Of a DNA stretch of 64,000 nucleotides, positions 11,701-23,667 are shown one piece after another; position 1 is the stretch's first letter; every line of letters begins with the position of its first letter. A program made the position numbers and the translations under genes. The stretch spans positions 1,302,001-1,366,000 of the forward strand of contig JBCAMK010000012.1 in NCBI GenBank assembly GCA_038503065.1, written 5' to 3'. The stretch is from Paragyromitra xinjiangensis (lineage: Eukaryota; Ascomycota; Pezizomycetes; Pezizales; Discinaceae). The notes under the pieces were generated by a model, which was not told the origin of the DNA, ran no database searches, and saw nothing but the letters and a program-made list of their open reading frames with translations.

Positions 11701-13722
11701 ACCTGCTGCGTCACAAACGCACACCATCCGAACTGACTCCGGAGGATATCAAACAAGCTCATACTCGTAAACGCAATACTCGCGCTTAGTGGTCGGTTCA
11801 TAACCTTCGTGAAGATGCCGAATGTAACAATGATATTCACGATCGGAAGCAACATGCTCACCGTGTGCAACCCCAGACTACAGAACGCACTTAACAAGCT
11901 CAATTTCAGCTCCTTTTCACGCTTCTCTCTAATCTTCCCTAGGAATGCTTCTTCGAGTCCAAAGAACTTAATGATCCGTACAGCCGTCAATGTCTCGCTC
12001 ATGAGCCCGATACGCGCATCCGTCGCTTGTCGGAGCTGACGCTGAACCTTCGCGATTATACGTGCGAGCAGGATGGGGACGACCATAGTAACGACCATCA
12101 TGCCAACACCGACAAGGGAGGCCCAACCGAGGAGATCGTAGAGGAAAATCATGGCGAAAATAATCTCAATGGGGACAGAGCCGACGAGGAGGAAGAATTC
12201 ACGCGCATTAGTGAGTTGGTCGAGATCCGTAGACATGAGGTTGTTTATCATGCCGACTTTAGACTGGTTAGGTGGAGCAGCCTCTTTTGTTTTCTTCGGA
12301 TCGTCCTTGGTGGCATTGGGGTCTTTCGGGTCATTGGTTTGGTCTTTGGGGGAATCGTAGACAAAGCGAGTTTTGAGGGTCTTTTGGAGGATGGACTGCG
12401 TAAACGCCGCTTTGACTCTCACAACCAGTCTACAGGACTCTCGTTAGCTTCAATATAGGAGTTCACAGCAACAAGTGACACATACCTCGTAGCATTATAG
12501 ACATATGCCTCCCAGATCAACCCAGTCAACAACGGTCCAAAAAACAGTCCAAACACAAACACCCATGGATTCACCACCGGTACTTTACTCCCTTCCACAT
12601 ACGCAAGTAATTCCCTCATGCTCACAGGCCAAACAAACTGTACCACACCAATCAAAAAGCTGCAAATCGTCATATACAACACATCCCAACGCATGCACGC
12701 AAAGAACGTCTTAAACGTAGTAGCCCTCTTATTATTCTCCACCTTCCTACTCCACAATCTCGCACGATCATAGTCAGGCAAGCTCGGCAAGTCCTCAGGC
12801 TCCAGATCTCGCCACCATGCTATCCCAACCAGGTACCCGATCCATGAGTACGAGCCGACATAGCTCATCAACGATGCGGTCTGTTCGGGTGAGGCATGGT
12901 CATTGGAGTACGGGTCTACGGCGTACCAGAAGCGAGGGGTGAAGAGTGCACATAGTTCAACGGAGACGGCAAGACCAGCACGGGCATAGATAGACCAACC
13001 GGTGCGAGCGTCGTGGGACTTTTCAGGAGAGGGGTTGTAGAGCACCTTGGGCCATAGGTCGCGTTGTAGGGTGAGGATGGGCGGGACTATGCACCAGAGA
13101 GCCACAAGGAGGAATAGTGAAGGTCTATATGGTGTAGGGTAGAAGCGGAATGCAAACAGCAGCAGCAATAGAAGCCAGTAGCCCAATTCGATCACTATAT
13201 TCTGAGTTACTACAGCTTCCTTTGGATACAATTTGCAAGTCCTGAAGAATAACCAACCTTCTTCGATGAAATTCTGCCCGTTGGCAGCCCTAGTAGCTAG
13301 AATGATGCCATCCACGACTACGAGCCCCGTTAAACAAAGCAGTTGCGCCCATGCCCATCCAAGACGGCTCCCTATGTTGTCTTAGCCTCCATCCTGTCAA
13401 ATAAATCAAATACAGATAACACACCCTCAAGCGGCTCAATTGGAGCTTGTGATGGCGCTTCATCTTCAGGGTAGAGATGAATAAACTCTTTCTTATTGTA
13501 TACTGCAAAGCTGCGATAATTCTTTGGCAGGAAGAACGGCACCCCCGAAGTCAAACGTTGGACAAGCAGCACCAGCACAGCAGCGAAAGCAGTGATAAGC
13601 AAGATTATTATACGGGCGCGACCCTCAAGCTCGCTAGGGAAATCAGGCCCATGCTTAGAAAACACATAGTGTCTCCAAACACCGTTAAGAGAGTCTCCCT
13701 GCACAAAAAATGGAACGTCCAT
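8791..13722 (-). CDS. ABCC (MRP-type) full-length ABC transporter
   Basis: Five exons: 13722-13425, 13371-12486, 12429-9157, 9103-9030 and 8969-8791; 1,569 residues, all phases agree. ATP-driven exporter of the MRP/Ybt1/Bpt1 class, in the plasma or vacuolar membrane; likely substrates are conjugated organic anions or drugs (family knowledge). N-terminal TMD0-like spans precede TMD1. NBD1 has Walker A GPVGSGKSS near residue 714, signature LSGGQ near 806 and Walker B VFLDDV. NBD2 has Walker A GRTGAGKSS near 1325, signature LSQGQ near 1451 and LLLDEATSSTD. NBD1 carries Asp where NBD2 has the catalytic Glu, the usual ABCC asymmetry. A charged Lys/Asp/Pro-rich linker sits near residues 417-450. 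The sequence just after the ATG resembles a 3' splice site (TTTTTTGTGCAG), so an additional upstream first exon cannot be excluded. Confidence 0.93.
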
Positions 13723-14482
13723 GAGGACGGAGGTTTACCGGGGATTACACTACCGCTACCACGATTGGGGTTGCGGGAGCAGATGTTGACAATTATGGAT
13801 GCTGCTGCAGCGTGTGGTGAAGGTTGAAGAGGGATGGGGCAGTTGGGCCGTTGGACAGCACCAGGGAGAAGCAAAAGGAAAGCCGCAATGGATGACCCAA
13901 CAGCAGGGCGACATATGCATACTGCAGCCAGCCTCGAGTCAGAGGTTGCCCTGAGATAACGCGTTAGGGAAAGGATTGGCGCGACGATTGCCGGGTACAC
14001 AACCTTCCGTTTCTAGCCTAAGCGTATCTACCAGGCTTACCGGATCGATGGCTGTTCCGGGCGAGACTTTCTACGCCGTTACCCGGAATAACAGTGGTAC
14101 CGTTTATCGGTAGAACCGTCCAAGTGGCAGGGATGTTTTTATCGATTGGAGCCAATACACAGCAATTCGCTGATCTCCGGTAAGCCTATTAATTTGTACA
14201 AATTTACTTACTAGAGTATTCCCTAAGTTCCTTAGGAACTCTAACACCATATAAACCATTTCTCAGCAGAAACTCCAAAACTGGAAGGCAGTTCACAATA
14301 TGAGGAAATTTTAACCCAGAAATATTGGCCATATCATGGGATTCTAGGTTCATGGTGTATACGTGTAAGTACTAATAACCCGCTAACCATTGGTGAAGTT
14401 GATCCATTACGGCACAGCAAGGCAAAGTTCCGCCATTTGATATATCATCGAGAACCTAAGATTATACAGTGATAAAACGCAA
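13723..14482. other. Upstream region of the ABC transporter
   Basis: Presumed promoter and 5' UTR of the minus-strand transporter. A 130-codon minus frame (13608-14000) overlaps its first exon and has no protein signature. Nothing else recognised. Confidence 0.4.
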
Positions 14483-15160
14483 TTGAAACGGGATCAAGGT
14501 TTACTCACAGTTCTTAGCTCAGCTGTTTCCACCATGCCGGAGTATGCCGTTGGTTATTCATTGCTGTCTTATCTACAGAGCTTGGTTAACGGCTACTCGT
14601 GTCAAGTCAGAAAACTACCTCAAATCGAGGCTCCAGGCTCACGAGTTACGACAGACTTTCTTGATACTCTAAACGGGATACCAGAACAACGACTCGCTGG
14701 TTAGTAGGATATTACTGTAGTTATCTAACTCGTTTTGAGTATACATTTTGTAGTGCAAGTACCCCGCACCACTCAAGTCCCAATCTCTCATTCGCAAGGG
14801 CTTCTAAAACAGCTTCACGCATATACCAGAAGTCTAGAGTCCTCCAAAATTTGGCCGAACAATAGTGATGAGCCTGTCGTTAACCCGAGGCTCAATGTTG
14901 CAAACAAGCCGTGGTCACTTGACGCTTATCACGATCTGCAGACTGCAGCCCTACGGAATTTCAGCACCTCAGATCTGGGTGAAACCCTGCGCAAGCGAAC
15001 GACAAGACCAACTCATTTCAGCCCTGGCGCCGAGGTTAAACATGTTCCTGGCTGTGGCCGTTGCCAAGAACATCAGAGCTCTCCCCACCCACCAGTGCCG
15101 CTCCCAGCCGGATTTTGTCGGCTCCTTCAGAGGATGTGCCTATCTGGAATTGTTGTGTAA
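14483..15160 (+). CDS. Possible two-exon hypothetical gene or gene remnant
   Basis: Weak candidate. A frame from 14483 (a later ATG at 14534, MPEYAVGYS, has a good ACC context) ends in GCTG|GTTAGT. A second frame opens right after TTTTGTAG near 14754, and the two join in phase, giving a protein of roughly 200 residues ending at 15160. The predicted intron (about 54 bases) contains a CTAAC branch-like site. I recognise no domain, and other frames here are also open (14865-15218), so this may be chance or a decayed gene. Confidence 0.25.
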
Positions 15161-17861
15161 TGGCTTATCCACGGCCCTGCAGCTCAGAACAAGATTTTCA
15201 AAATACGAGGGCCAGTGACGGGATTAGAGACCCCTATGTTTCAATCCAGATGTATCAAAGCTCCTTGTCTATTTGATCAACGGCAGTGGTACAGGAACTG
15301 TGGGATCTTGCCACCATTAATCAGTTGCTGAGTAACACAATAACACTAATCAAAGATCACGGATGAGCGAAGAAGAACTATATACACATTTTCATGATGA
15401 ATTATTAGCGTTATCCTCCCTTATCTAGCTTCCTACAACATTTTTTTCAGTAATGTACGCCATTTCCTTTACATGCCAGCTCTTCTCTCCTCTATGCCTA
15501 ACCTCAATCACCTTGTTGCAATGGACTCCCTTCTACAGAGCGCCCATCTTTCGAAGAAACTATTTCCTCAGAAGACAGACTACTTGAAAATGGTAGCGAT
15601 TTCAAAGACACTTCACCCGAGCATGAACGCAATTTCTCGGCCGTTTCTCTCAAGAAAGGAAGTCACGAGAGACCTCGAAAACAATCATTCCTCCGAAAGA
15701 TTTGCACGCATGCTGTTACAATACATCTATCAATAGTCTCATTATACACCTTTATTTTCCTCTTTGCACTATGGACTAAACTACCTCAGGAAAATGATCA
15801 CGGCCCTGATCTCATCTACTGTGAACAAATCTAACTCCTCCAGATAGCAGCAGTGAATCATCTAACTGACTTTTCACTTCATTCTAGCACCCGCAAGAAA
15901 CGCAGTCAAATTCGAACGAGTGACATTCCATGGCTCTTCAAACGCCACAAACCCCTACAAAGGGCCACCGAGTCCAGAGCTCGATGCTACCTAGCACGAC
16001 CTGTTGTCGTATACAGCAATTCGTGTTTCTGGCGATACTTTGAAGAAAATTGGTCGTACATCTGTACAATTGGGTGATGGGAATGGATATTTTGGTAGTT
16101 TGGTAAGTTCGTGAAAGCCGATATTCCAAACGACACTAACATTTGTAGATGTCTATCACCAGCTCCACTGTTTGGTTAGTCTTGACGGCCTTAACCCAAA
16201 AGCTTAATCTAACTCGTATATAGAAATACACCCGTCATTACGTCCACCCAGAATACTACATCACCGAACCCAACGTCCCCCAACACCTCGGTAAACCCAT
16301 TCCCAACCTCATAACCCCTATATCTAACAATAAGCAGACTGCTGTCTCGACCTCCTACGACAGTACGTCATGTGTAAAGCCGATATCTCAGTAAACACAT
16401 ACGACTGCTCATAGTTGTCAAAGGCATTTATCTGGTGTTACGAATATCAAATGTTTCATTATACTATCTACTATCTGTTGGCTCTGACTCTCTACACGCC
16501 TATCAGCAACTCGGAGTATCGCTGTTATGATCGTACGTGGATACATCAAAATCTCGAAACTCCGATAGACTCCCATCAAATGATGTCAATTTGAATGTAC
16601 CTAATGAAGAAAATCAAAAAAAATATTAAAAAAGATTTCAACCCCATTTCTATGGTTTAGGGTTTTTGCTCACCATAGCTGTTGTCGCACGCGATATTCT
16701 CGTATCAAATTATGATTTAAAAAAAACTCCACCTCTATGGTTTCCCGATAAATTCAAATCAGTGCACGTGCCAGCTTGTCATTTCCAGTGAAGCACGCGC
16801 ATATCCGAACCATAAAAGGCTCGTGGGTCCCTAGTAACTCTACAACCACGTGAAACTTAATAGTTAACGGAACCCACGCCAGTAAACTAGCAGGTTTTTT
16901 TTAACACGAGTGCAAAGCGTGATTGTTGGTTGGATGTTAGAACCCTGCAGATCACTTGCGTGACAAGATTGCTTGGCGGCTTGGTAGCAAGTTCGGGGGT
17001 TACTTAAACTATAAGAACTTGCATATAGATGACCTTAGAACTAGATTCTCATGGTAGATAAAATCCCTACGGAGCTAGAGACCCTCTATGGCTTAGCGCT
17101 ACCCGGTTATAAATCATGCAACAGTATCAATCATCCAGCAACCAGGAACTCTAAAAAGAATTTCCTCCGATAATAGGGTATCTAATCAAGAATGCTTGTT
17201 TCTGTTAGTCACTATTTATCGACCCGCCGTATTTTACGGAACCCATCACGCAGTACTCTACATCCATACTAATTAAAAAAACAGCAGTAAGAAAACTCCT
17301 ACAATAGCTTAACCCAATCTAAATCATGTAAATATGCAATCCAGCTATTTCTTTCACTCCTATTGTAATATTGGGCACGTAGGGAAGAATTGAAGGCTCG
17401 ATGACTTGCTTACTAGAGGTGGGCAGTACGGCCCCTATCTAAATAGCTCTCTCGGGTGCCTGTCTCTCAATCATTTCAGACCCCGAAGCCACGCCCCGTA
17501 TTAGGAAGCATCTCCAACAACTCCTCTCCTCTCGACCCGAGTGATATCTTACGCAGCACGTGTTTGAAAGCCCGGATTATATCAAGAATCATTTAACATC
17601 TATCAACAAATCTAGCATCTCACCATGAAGGCCACCAGCCCCGATAAATACACGCACCTGAAAACCGCTCAGTCACGTAGCAAGATTCATCTCCTCAACC
17701 GGACAAAAACCAAAACAAAGAACATTAACCAATGAGATGCGTCATGCCTATTCCCTATGCAACGCATAAACACAAACCACAGACCGCAGACACAAAGCTA
17801 GTTCACATCTACAAAAAGCAAATTTCAACAAAGTGTGGCAGAATCGGCCTAAAAATATATT
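15161..17861. other. Gene-poor intergenic stretch
   Basis: About 2.7 kb with only short frames and no recognisable domain. Around 16620-16750 two short A-rich blocks each lead into CTCTATGGTTT-like sequence, a weak direct repeat. The end is the upstream region of tRNA-Pro. Confidence 0.4.
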
Positions 17862-17964
17862 GGCCCGGTTGGTCTAGTGGTATGATTGTCGCTTCGGGTT
17901 CTCCCCAGGGTAGATATACTCCTGAAATGTGACAGGTCTCCGGTTCGATCCCGGAATCGGGCCT
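17862..17964 (+). tRNA. tRNA-Pro(CGG) with intron, copy 1
   Basis: The acceptor stem GGCCCGG pairs with TCGGGCC. The A box (GGTCTAGTGGTATGA) and B box (GGTTCGATCCC) are canonical. The anticodon loop TTCGGGT is interrupted by an intron of about 30 bases after the base 3' of anticodon CGG. A GTCGC/GTGAC anticodon stem forms across the intron. A T-rich tract follows. An identical copy lies at 21608-21710 on the other strand. Confidence 0.93.
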
Positions 17965-18267
17965 TTATTTTGTAATTTTTCTTGCGCGGGGAGGCGCGAC
18001 AGATTGAACCAACCCATCGGCAGACAGTATCAAGCGCAGCGTCAGGCGTATTCTGATACATATTTGCTAGTTCGAAATTGAGTCATAGAATGTCACTCGA
18101 ATATCCGTCCAGTTCGTATACTTCTGCAATAACTGCGTCGGATACTACAAAATTAGCTCCGACTATCTCTTATATACAACAACCCTCCATCCGCCCAATT
18201 AAATCAATAACGCCATCTTTAGAGTATCTATCCCAACCTACAAAAGAAAAAGGCAATAATACATATG
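17965..18267. other. Spacer between tRNA-Pro and the 3' end of MTO1
   Basis: Probably contains the 3' UTR of MTO1. A plus-strand 89-codon frame overlapping MTO1's last exon is a shadow. Nothing else seen. Confidence 0.4.
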
Positions 18268-20608
18268 TTACACCTCCACAGCCTTCTCCCCCTCCACAAG
18301 ATCCACAACAACACTCCCCTTCTCAACCCCTAACTCTCGCCTTCTAACCCTCTCCGTCTCCGTGACGGCAGCTTTTGCTTCCACGCGGCGCTTCTTCTCC
18401 ACATACTGAAGGAGACGGATGCAACCCGTAGGGGTGATCTAGGATAATCAGCCAAGTAGTCCTCAGAGCATACCGGGTTATAAAAACATACCCCTTCTAT
18501 CCTCCTTGCCTGCCCAATCGATTCAGGCCGTACCTCACTTAGTAGAACCTGCTCCTCCGTACTTAAACCGTGTACCCTATCCTCTCATTAGCTCTATGCT
18601 CAATTCCCAGCTCCCCTCTCACGATAGACAGCGACTTACTGGTGATAATCTAGCCCAGCAGGCAACCTCAATGCCTCGTCCCTCATAAACATCCTCACAG
18701 CACTCTCCTGCCTCGCTACATAAGGCTCATACACCCCCTCAACCTCAACACGTCTCTTAACCTCATCACTCCACTTCCCATCCTCCACCACACCCACTTC
18801 CACAAGCCTTGCCATATCCACATCCGCCAACCGCAACAGCTGAAACGCAGAGCGTTTCTCAGAATCTTTATTCACAGCCAACCCGCGGCGCGACCACTCG
18901 TAAGATCCAAACACTGTGTTCTCCAGGTGTGTTCGTAGCTCCTGCATCTCGCGTTGATGCGACTCGAAGTGACTCCAGCGCGTTTCGGATACGACTCCGT
19001 GGGCGCGTCCGAGGGGAGTGAGACGGACATCGGCGTTGTCTGCGCGGGCCGACATGCGGAATTCGGAGCGGGAGGTGAACATGCGGTATGGTTCGCTAAC
19101 GCCCTTTGTGATGAGGTCGTCGATCATGATGCCGATATAAGCGTCGCTGCGGGAGATTATCATTTGTGGTTTACCGAGGGATGATAAACCGGCGTTGATA
19201 CCAGCGACGACGCCCTGTGCGGCGGCTTCCTCGTAACCGGTTGTGCCGTTGACTTGGCCGGCGAGGAAGAGCCCAGCAATGGGTTTGGTCTCGAGGGTGG
19301 CGCGGAGATGGCGTGGGTCGACGTAGTCGTATTCAACGCCATAACCGGGTTGGAGCATGGTTGCGTTTTCGAGACCGGGGATTGTGCGGAGGAGGTTGCG
19401 CTGGACTGATTCAGGGACTGTCATCGAGATGCCATTGGGATAGACAGTGGCATCGTTCAGTCCTTCTGGTTCGAGCCAGATGATGTGGGAAGGTTTGTCT
19501 GAAAAACGGATGATTTTAGATTCGAGAGAGGGACAATAGCGTGGGCCTTTGATAGTTTCACGAATATGGATAGATTCATGGAGATGCTGTCGAAGGAGGT
19601 CGTGGGTGACAGGAGTGGTCGAAGTCGAGTGACAAAGAAGCTGCTCATCAATCTGAACACGATCGTTGAGATATGAGAACGGCATTGGGGGGTTGTCGCC
19701 ATGTTGTGGGAGAAGGTTGGTATAATTAATGGTGCTCCCATCAATGCGCGGAGGAGTGCCAGTCTTTAAACGACCCATCTGAAAACCGGCAGATTTGAGG
19801 GACGCAGAAAGACCAAAAGTTGCAGCTTCGCCCAGGCGGCCTGAAGGGTAGGCATGTAAGCCAATATGAATCTCACCGCCGAGGAAAGTACCAGTTGTTA
19901 TAACAACATTATTAGTTTTTACTATTTCTCCGGACTCGAGCTTAACACCAGCAATCTTCCCATAATGGCCCTCAGAGTCGATATGGAGGCCATCGGGGGC
20001 ACGGTCGACCACAATATCTGCGACGGAACCTTGGACAAGTGATAGGTTCGGATACGAATTAAGCTCTGCCTGCATGTACTTTTTGTACAACGCTCTGTCT
20101 ATCTGTGCGCGAGGGCCCCAGACTGCAGGCCCTTTGGAGCGGTTAAGGACACGGAATTGTATCCCAGCCTTATCGGTAATCCGACCGCAGAGGCCGTCGA
20201 GAGCATCAACTTCGCGAATCATGGTTCCTTTCCCAATGCCACCGAAAGAGGGATTACAGGAACAGGTACCAATTGTATCCAGTTTTTGGGTAACGAGGGC
20301 GGTTTTTGCGCCAGCTGTTGCCAGTTAACATTGAGTTATTTATTACAAGTAGATGTTCATACCTCGGGCAGCTGCTGCACATGCTTCAGAGCCTGCATGG
20401 CCTCCACCTATAACAACAACATCGAACTCCCTAGCTGCACTGTATCTCATAAGCCCGTGCCCCCGACGGTGGTATAGAGAGGCAAAGGAAAACCCCACCT
20501 CAAATCAGTAGACACAGACGCCAATCCTCTCAATCGATATCCGGCAGGCCTTAAAAAGTACGATCCAGGCCTCCGAAGTAATTGACGGGTGCGCCGTAAA
20601 GAGTTCAT
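18268..20608 (-). CDS. MTO1: Mitochondrial tRNA uridine-5-carboxymethylaminomethyl/taurinomethyl modification enzyme (GidA/MnmG family)
   Basis: FAD/NADH-dependent subunit of the enzyme that modifies wobble U34 of some mitochondrial tRNAs, partner of Mss1 (family knowledge). Five exons: 20608-20499, 20439-20363, 20314-18640, 18576-18492 and 18438-18268; 705 residues, phases consistent. The start chosen at 20608 gives an Arg-rich, acid-poor presequence ([18 protein letters not shown]), a classic mitochondrial signal, joined over a 59-base intron to the FAD-binding [13 protein letters not shown]. Family blocks follow: [44 protein letters not shown], and the C-terminal VHGLSTEEQ and [11 protein letters not shown] helices needed for tRNA contact. 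The last three exons carry the C-terminal domain and end at TAA 18268-18270. Three tRNA genes lie around it, though the enzyme acts in mitochondria. Confidence 0.95.
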
Positions 20609-21218
20609 GCTGGGCTGTGGCCGGGGTGGGTGAGTTGAGGTTGGTTGGGTTAAGATCTGATAGACATGCGGGCCCTTTTCTGCTGCAGAGCCGCACTAAT
20701 TTTTCTCTTGGCATTCTAGATATGCCAAGCAGCACGTGCACAGCCAAGAAGCGAGTGCTAGTCTATGCTTGAGTTTATGCAGGTCCAGAGCGAACACTTC
20801 AGCCCATCCCTCCAAGCTCATACATGTATTATGTACTTATAACCAGCTACCGAGTTCCACGACTAAGTTCTTAAACCCTTTCTAAGCCCAGTAGCCCAGA
20901 TACTCCGTTAGGCCCGACCCATCGCTCACACGTTTACAAATACAAGTATCAATATTTACCTGTAGTTTTCGGGCTGTTGTTAGATACCATAGAATACAAA
21001 AGAACGCACCCACGTTCTCATAGCTGTTTTCCTTGCTAGCCGCAAAGCTCTCAGCAGCATTCCGCTAGACAACCACACGACTAGCGTGATAGGGAATGCG
21101 CTAGCATCAGCAATTCAATCCTCCAAAACAGAAGGCCTACCCAGGGTCATTCGCTAGCTACTAAGGTCATGAGACATCGGAGGAAGTTCAAAGGCCCCAA
21201 AACACCAACCCTCCCCAT
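20609..21218. other. Intergenic, MTO1 upstream region
   Basis: Presumed MTO1 promoter and 5' UTR followed by spacer up to the initiator tRNA. An 80-codon minus frame (20747-20505) overlaps the first exon in another frame and lacks the required downstream junction. Nothing else recognised. Confidence 0.4.
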
Positions 21219-21290
21219 AGCAACATGGCGCAGCGGGAGCGCGCCGGGCTCATAACCCGGAGGTCCCTCGATCGAAACGAGGTGTTGCTA
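21219..21290 (+). tRNA. Initiator tRNA-Met(CAT)
   Basis: 72 bases, no intron. The acceptor stem AGCAACA/TGTTGCT has the A1-U72 pair typical of eukaryotic initiators. The anticodon is CAT in the loop CTCATAA, flanked by the initiator-type GGG/CCC stem end. The T loop reads ATCGAAA, with A where elongators have T54. All three features distinguish it from elongator Met. A long T-run follows about 25 bases downstream. Confidence 0.93.
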
Positions 21291-21607
21291 TCGAGTTCAA
21301 CTCCCACTGAATTCTTTTTTTTCCCAAAAGCCCTCCCTACTCAGGTTACAATTGCACATGTATCCAACAAACCAGAAAAACACAACGACGCACGTACAAC
21401 CACCAGCATCTCACATTACTTAGAGTTACCTCTCCCTCCAGACATAGAATTCCTATACTCAGCCTCGCTCATGTTACCTAGGTGCTTACGCCTACAGTCT
21501 TATCATGATCGTAGGCCTACCACCAGATGGAGAAAAAAATCCATACACCCACATCCGGCTTCAGACACATAATTTAGCCCAGAACAGAAGAACCCCAACA
21601 AAAAGGA

Positions 21608-21710
21608 AGGCCCGATTCCGGGATCGAACCGGAGACCTGTCACATTTCAGGAGTATATCTACCCTGGGGAGAACCCGAAGCGACAATCATACCACTAGAC
21701 CAACCGGGCC
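21608..21710 (-). tRNA. tRNA-Pro(CGG) with intron, copy 2 (inverted)
   Basis: Identical over all 103 bases, intron included, to the copy at 17862-17964 but on the opposite strand. The identity stops at the gene ends; the flanking bases differ. A short T-run follows on the transcript side. Confidence 0.93.
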
Positions 21711-22296
21711 AGCACGTATATGCCCAAAGAAATACACTTGTCAAAGGCATTTTTCCTTAGAACAGTCATGAAGTGACTGTTAATGACTCACATGCTGTTA
21801 CCTACCCGTAAATTAGAGGCCAGCTTGACACATCCATACTTAATGACGTTAGTTCGACCCGAGCCTATCGACTTTGATCTCCCCACTTGCCCTGGAGCCT
21901 GAGGCACCTCAAGCAGATCGTGATTCATTGCACAGATTATCACTCGGACTGGTATCCCGTGACCACCATTTCCCAAACCATCTCGTCCCACCCACTAAAT
22001 GCGTAACCACCCAATAAACACCCCTAAAACACATCGTCCTCTGACGCAATCGAAACACAAAATTCAAACAAAAAAGCTATAAAGCAAAAAACTATCACTC
22101 CCGACACATAATACCCACATTCACCTACGACGCTTCATCGTTAGCACCAGCTTCTACTAAAATGAGATATGAAATGGCTATTAACCAAATTATCACAAAT
22201 CCCCTTCACTCATTATCCTCTCACTTAAAACTATCCGTATTTATCCCATACGGAGTCACGTCGGTGATTGCGCTGGCCTCGGTTAGGTCCATTGCT
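21711..22296. other. Intergenic, tRNA-Pro to F-box gene
   Basis: No gene recognised. The part near 22296 is likely the 3' UTR of the F-box/ankyrin gene. Confidence 0.4.
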
Positions 22297-23667
22297 TTAA
22301 AGTTGATGGATGGATATAGCACCTTTGTTTCTCAGAATTTCGATTATTTCTTCCTTCGCCCAAGAGTTGGAGCCCATATACATGCTCCGTTGCGCAAGAT
22401 CAAGAGGCGTGCTTCCCAGTCTATTCCTAGCTCTAAAATCTGCTCCCATCTCCACCAAGACCCGCACTATCGCAAGTTGTCCATATTCCGCTGCGACGTG
22501 AAGCACTGTGTCTCCGACTCGACCATCTGTACGTATCCATGGAATTGAGTGGTGTTGACACGAAATCTCGGCTCCATTCTCTATTAGGAGATTAAATATA
22601 TCTCGATGTCCCTCCTCTGCCGCCCAGAGAAGCACATTGTTGAGTGTTTTGAGCGAATAGACTTTCACCCTCTGCCCTTCCAAAAGTGGACCAACCATTG
22701 TTCGGCGATCGCCGTAGTTCGAACTACGTCGCGGGAACCGGCAAGCACTTATCACAACATGGTCAAGTGCTGTATAGCCATCGTGATCTCGGTAGGTCAA
22801 ATCCTGATCCGTCCCTTTCGCCATTAACTGTCGCAATATTCCCTCGTATCCGAAGGATGCAGCCACCTGAAGGGCGTTCTGTCCAGTGGTACGCAATCCG
22901 CTCCTAGAATCACTTGTGTCCCCCCCAAGAGCTAAAATAAGCCCAACCACATCCTCCTGTCCCTTCCTCACCGCCAAATAAAGTGCAGTCTGTCCAACCG
23001 AATCCTTCGCAGATACATCCGCCCCACCTTCTATCAACATCCTCACCACTTCATGCGAAGCAGGACCTTCACCCGTGATCGCAAGATGAAGTGGCCTCAT
23101 CCCTGCCCTATCCGGCGCATTAACATCCGCACCTCCCTTCAACAGAGCCTTTACAGAACCCTCAGCTCTGTATACTGCAGCAACCTGTAGTGGTGTATTC
23201 CCGGAAACATCAACAATATCGTGCCGCGCCCCCATCTCTAGTAGCATTTGCACTATCCTTCCGTCTCCCCCTTGGGGTGCTGCTATGTGCAATGCGGTTC
23301 TCCCATTAGAGTCGTTGGCATTTACATCCGCGCCGTTTTCTAGCAACAGCCTGACTATAGCCTCTCTTCCAGACTTCGTTGCACAGTGCAGTGCTGTACA
23401 CCGAGTAAAACGGCTGTTCTGGCCTAGGAAATTGATATCAAACCCTTTCTTCAATAGTAGCTTGATCAGAGCTTCGTAGCCATGATCAGCTGCCCATGAG
23501 AGTGCATCCCTGCCGTCTTTGTCTTGGACAGCGAATTTATGAAGGAGTGGGGTTAAGAGCACTGATAGACGATGGTTTGCTTGGAGGAAAGCAGATAGAG
23601 GGGTCTGGTGTTGGAGATAATCTGCAATCTGGAGGAGTAGCTCATTGGGAAGTTGAAGGAGTGACAT
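22297..23667 (-). CDS. F-box and ankyrin-repeat protein
   Basis: Intronless, 456 residues. An F-box-like segment at residues 3-45 (LPNELLLQIADYL, then LLTPLLHKF) is followed by about ten ankyrin repeats to the end, recognisable by repeated GxTALHxAA and LLxxGADVNAxD blocks. A longer, less regular insert lies around residues 290-340. By family, the F-box would link the protein to an SCF ubiquitin ligase through Skp1, with the ankyrin repeats holding substrate; no particular substrate can be inferred. Such genes are numerous and fast-changing in filamentous fungi. The start at 23667 puts the F-box at the very N-terminus as usual. The neighbouring genes give no functional link. Confidence 0.9.
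   Translation of the reverse strand: MSLLQLPNELLLQIADYLQHQTPLSAFLQANHRLSVLLTPLLHKFAVQDKDGRDALSWAADHGYEALIKLLLKKGFDINFLGQNSRFTRCTALHCATKSGREAIVRLLLENGADVNANDSNGRTALHIAAPQGGDGRIVQMLLEMGARHDIVDVSGNTPLQVAAVYRAEGSVKALLKGGADVNAPDRAGMRPLHLAITGEGPASHEVVRMLIEGGADVSAKDSVGQTALYLAVRKGQEDVVGLILALGGDTSDSRSGLRTTGQNALQVAASFGYEGILRQLMAKGTDQDLTYRDHDGYTALDHVVISACRFPRRSSNYGDRRTMVGPLLEGQRVKVYSLKTLNNVLLWAAEEGHRDIFNLLIENGAEISCQHHSIPWIRTDGRVGDTVLHVAAEYGQLAIVRVLVEMGADFRARNRLGSTPLDLAQRSMYMGSNSWAKEEIIEILRNKGAISIHQL

Noticed and set aside
9469..12458. Plus-strand frames of up to 152 codons opposite the ABC transporter
   Set aside because: Shadows of a fully explained coding strand with intact Walker and signature motifs.
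18078..18347. 89-codon plus-strand frame overlapping the MTO1 3' end
   Set aside because: Overlaps the confirmed last coding exon of MTO1 on the other strand and has low-complexity Ser/Pro/Gln content.
20505..20747. 80-codon minus frame as an alternative MTO1 start
   Set aside because: It cannot join the FAD-binding exon in phase with a good donor, while the overlapping frame from 20608 gives a clear presequence and a valid junction.
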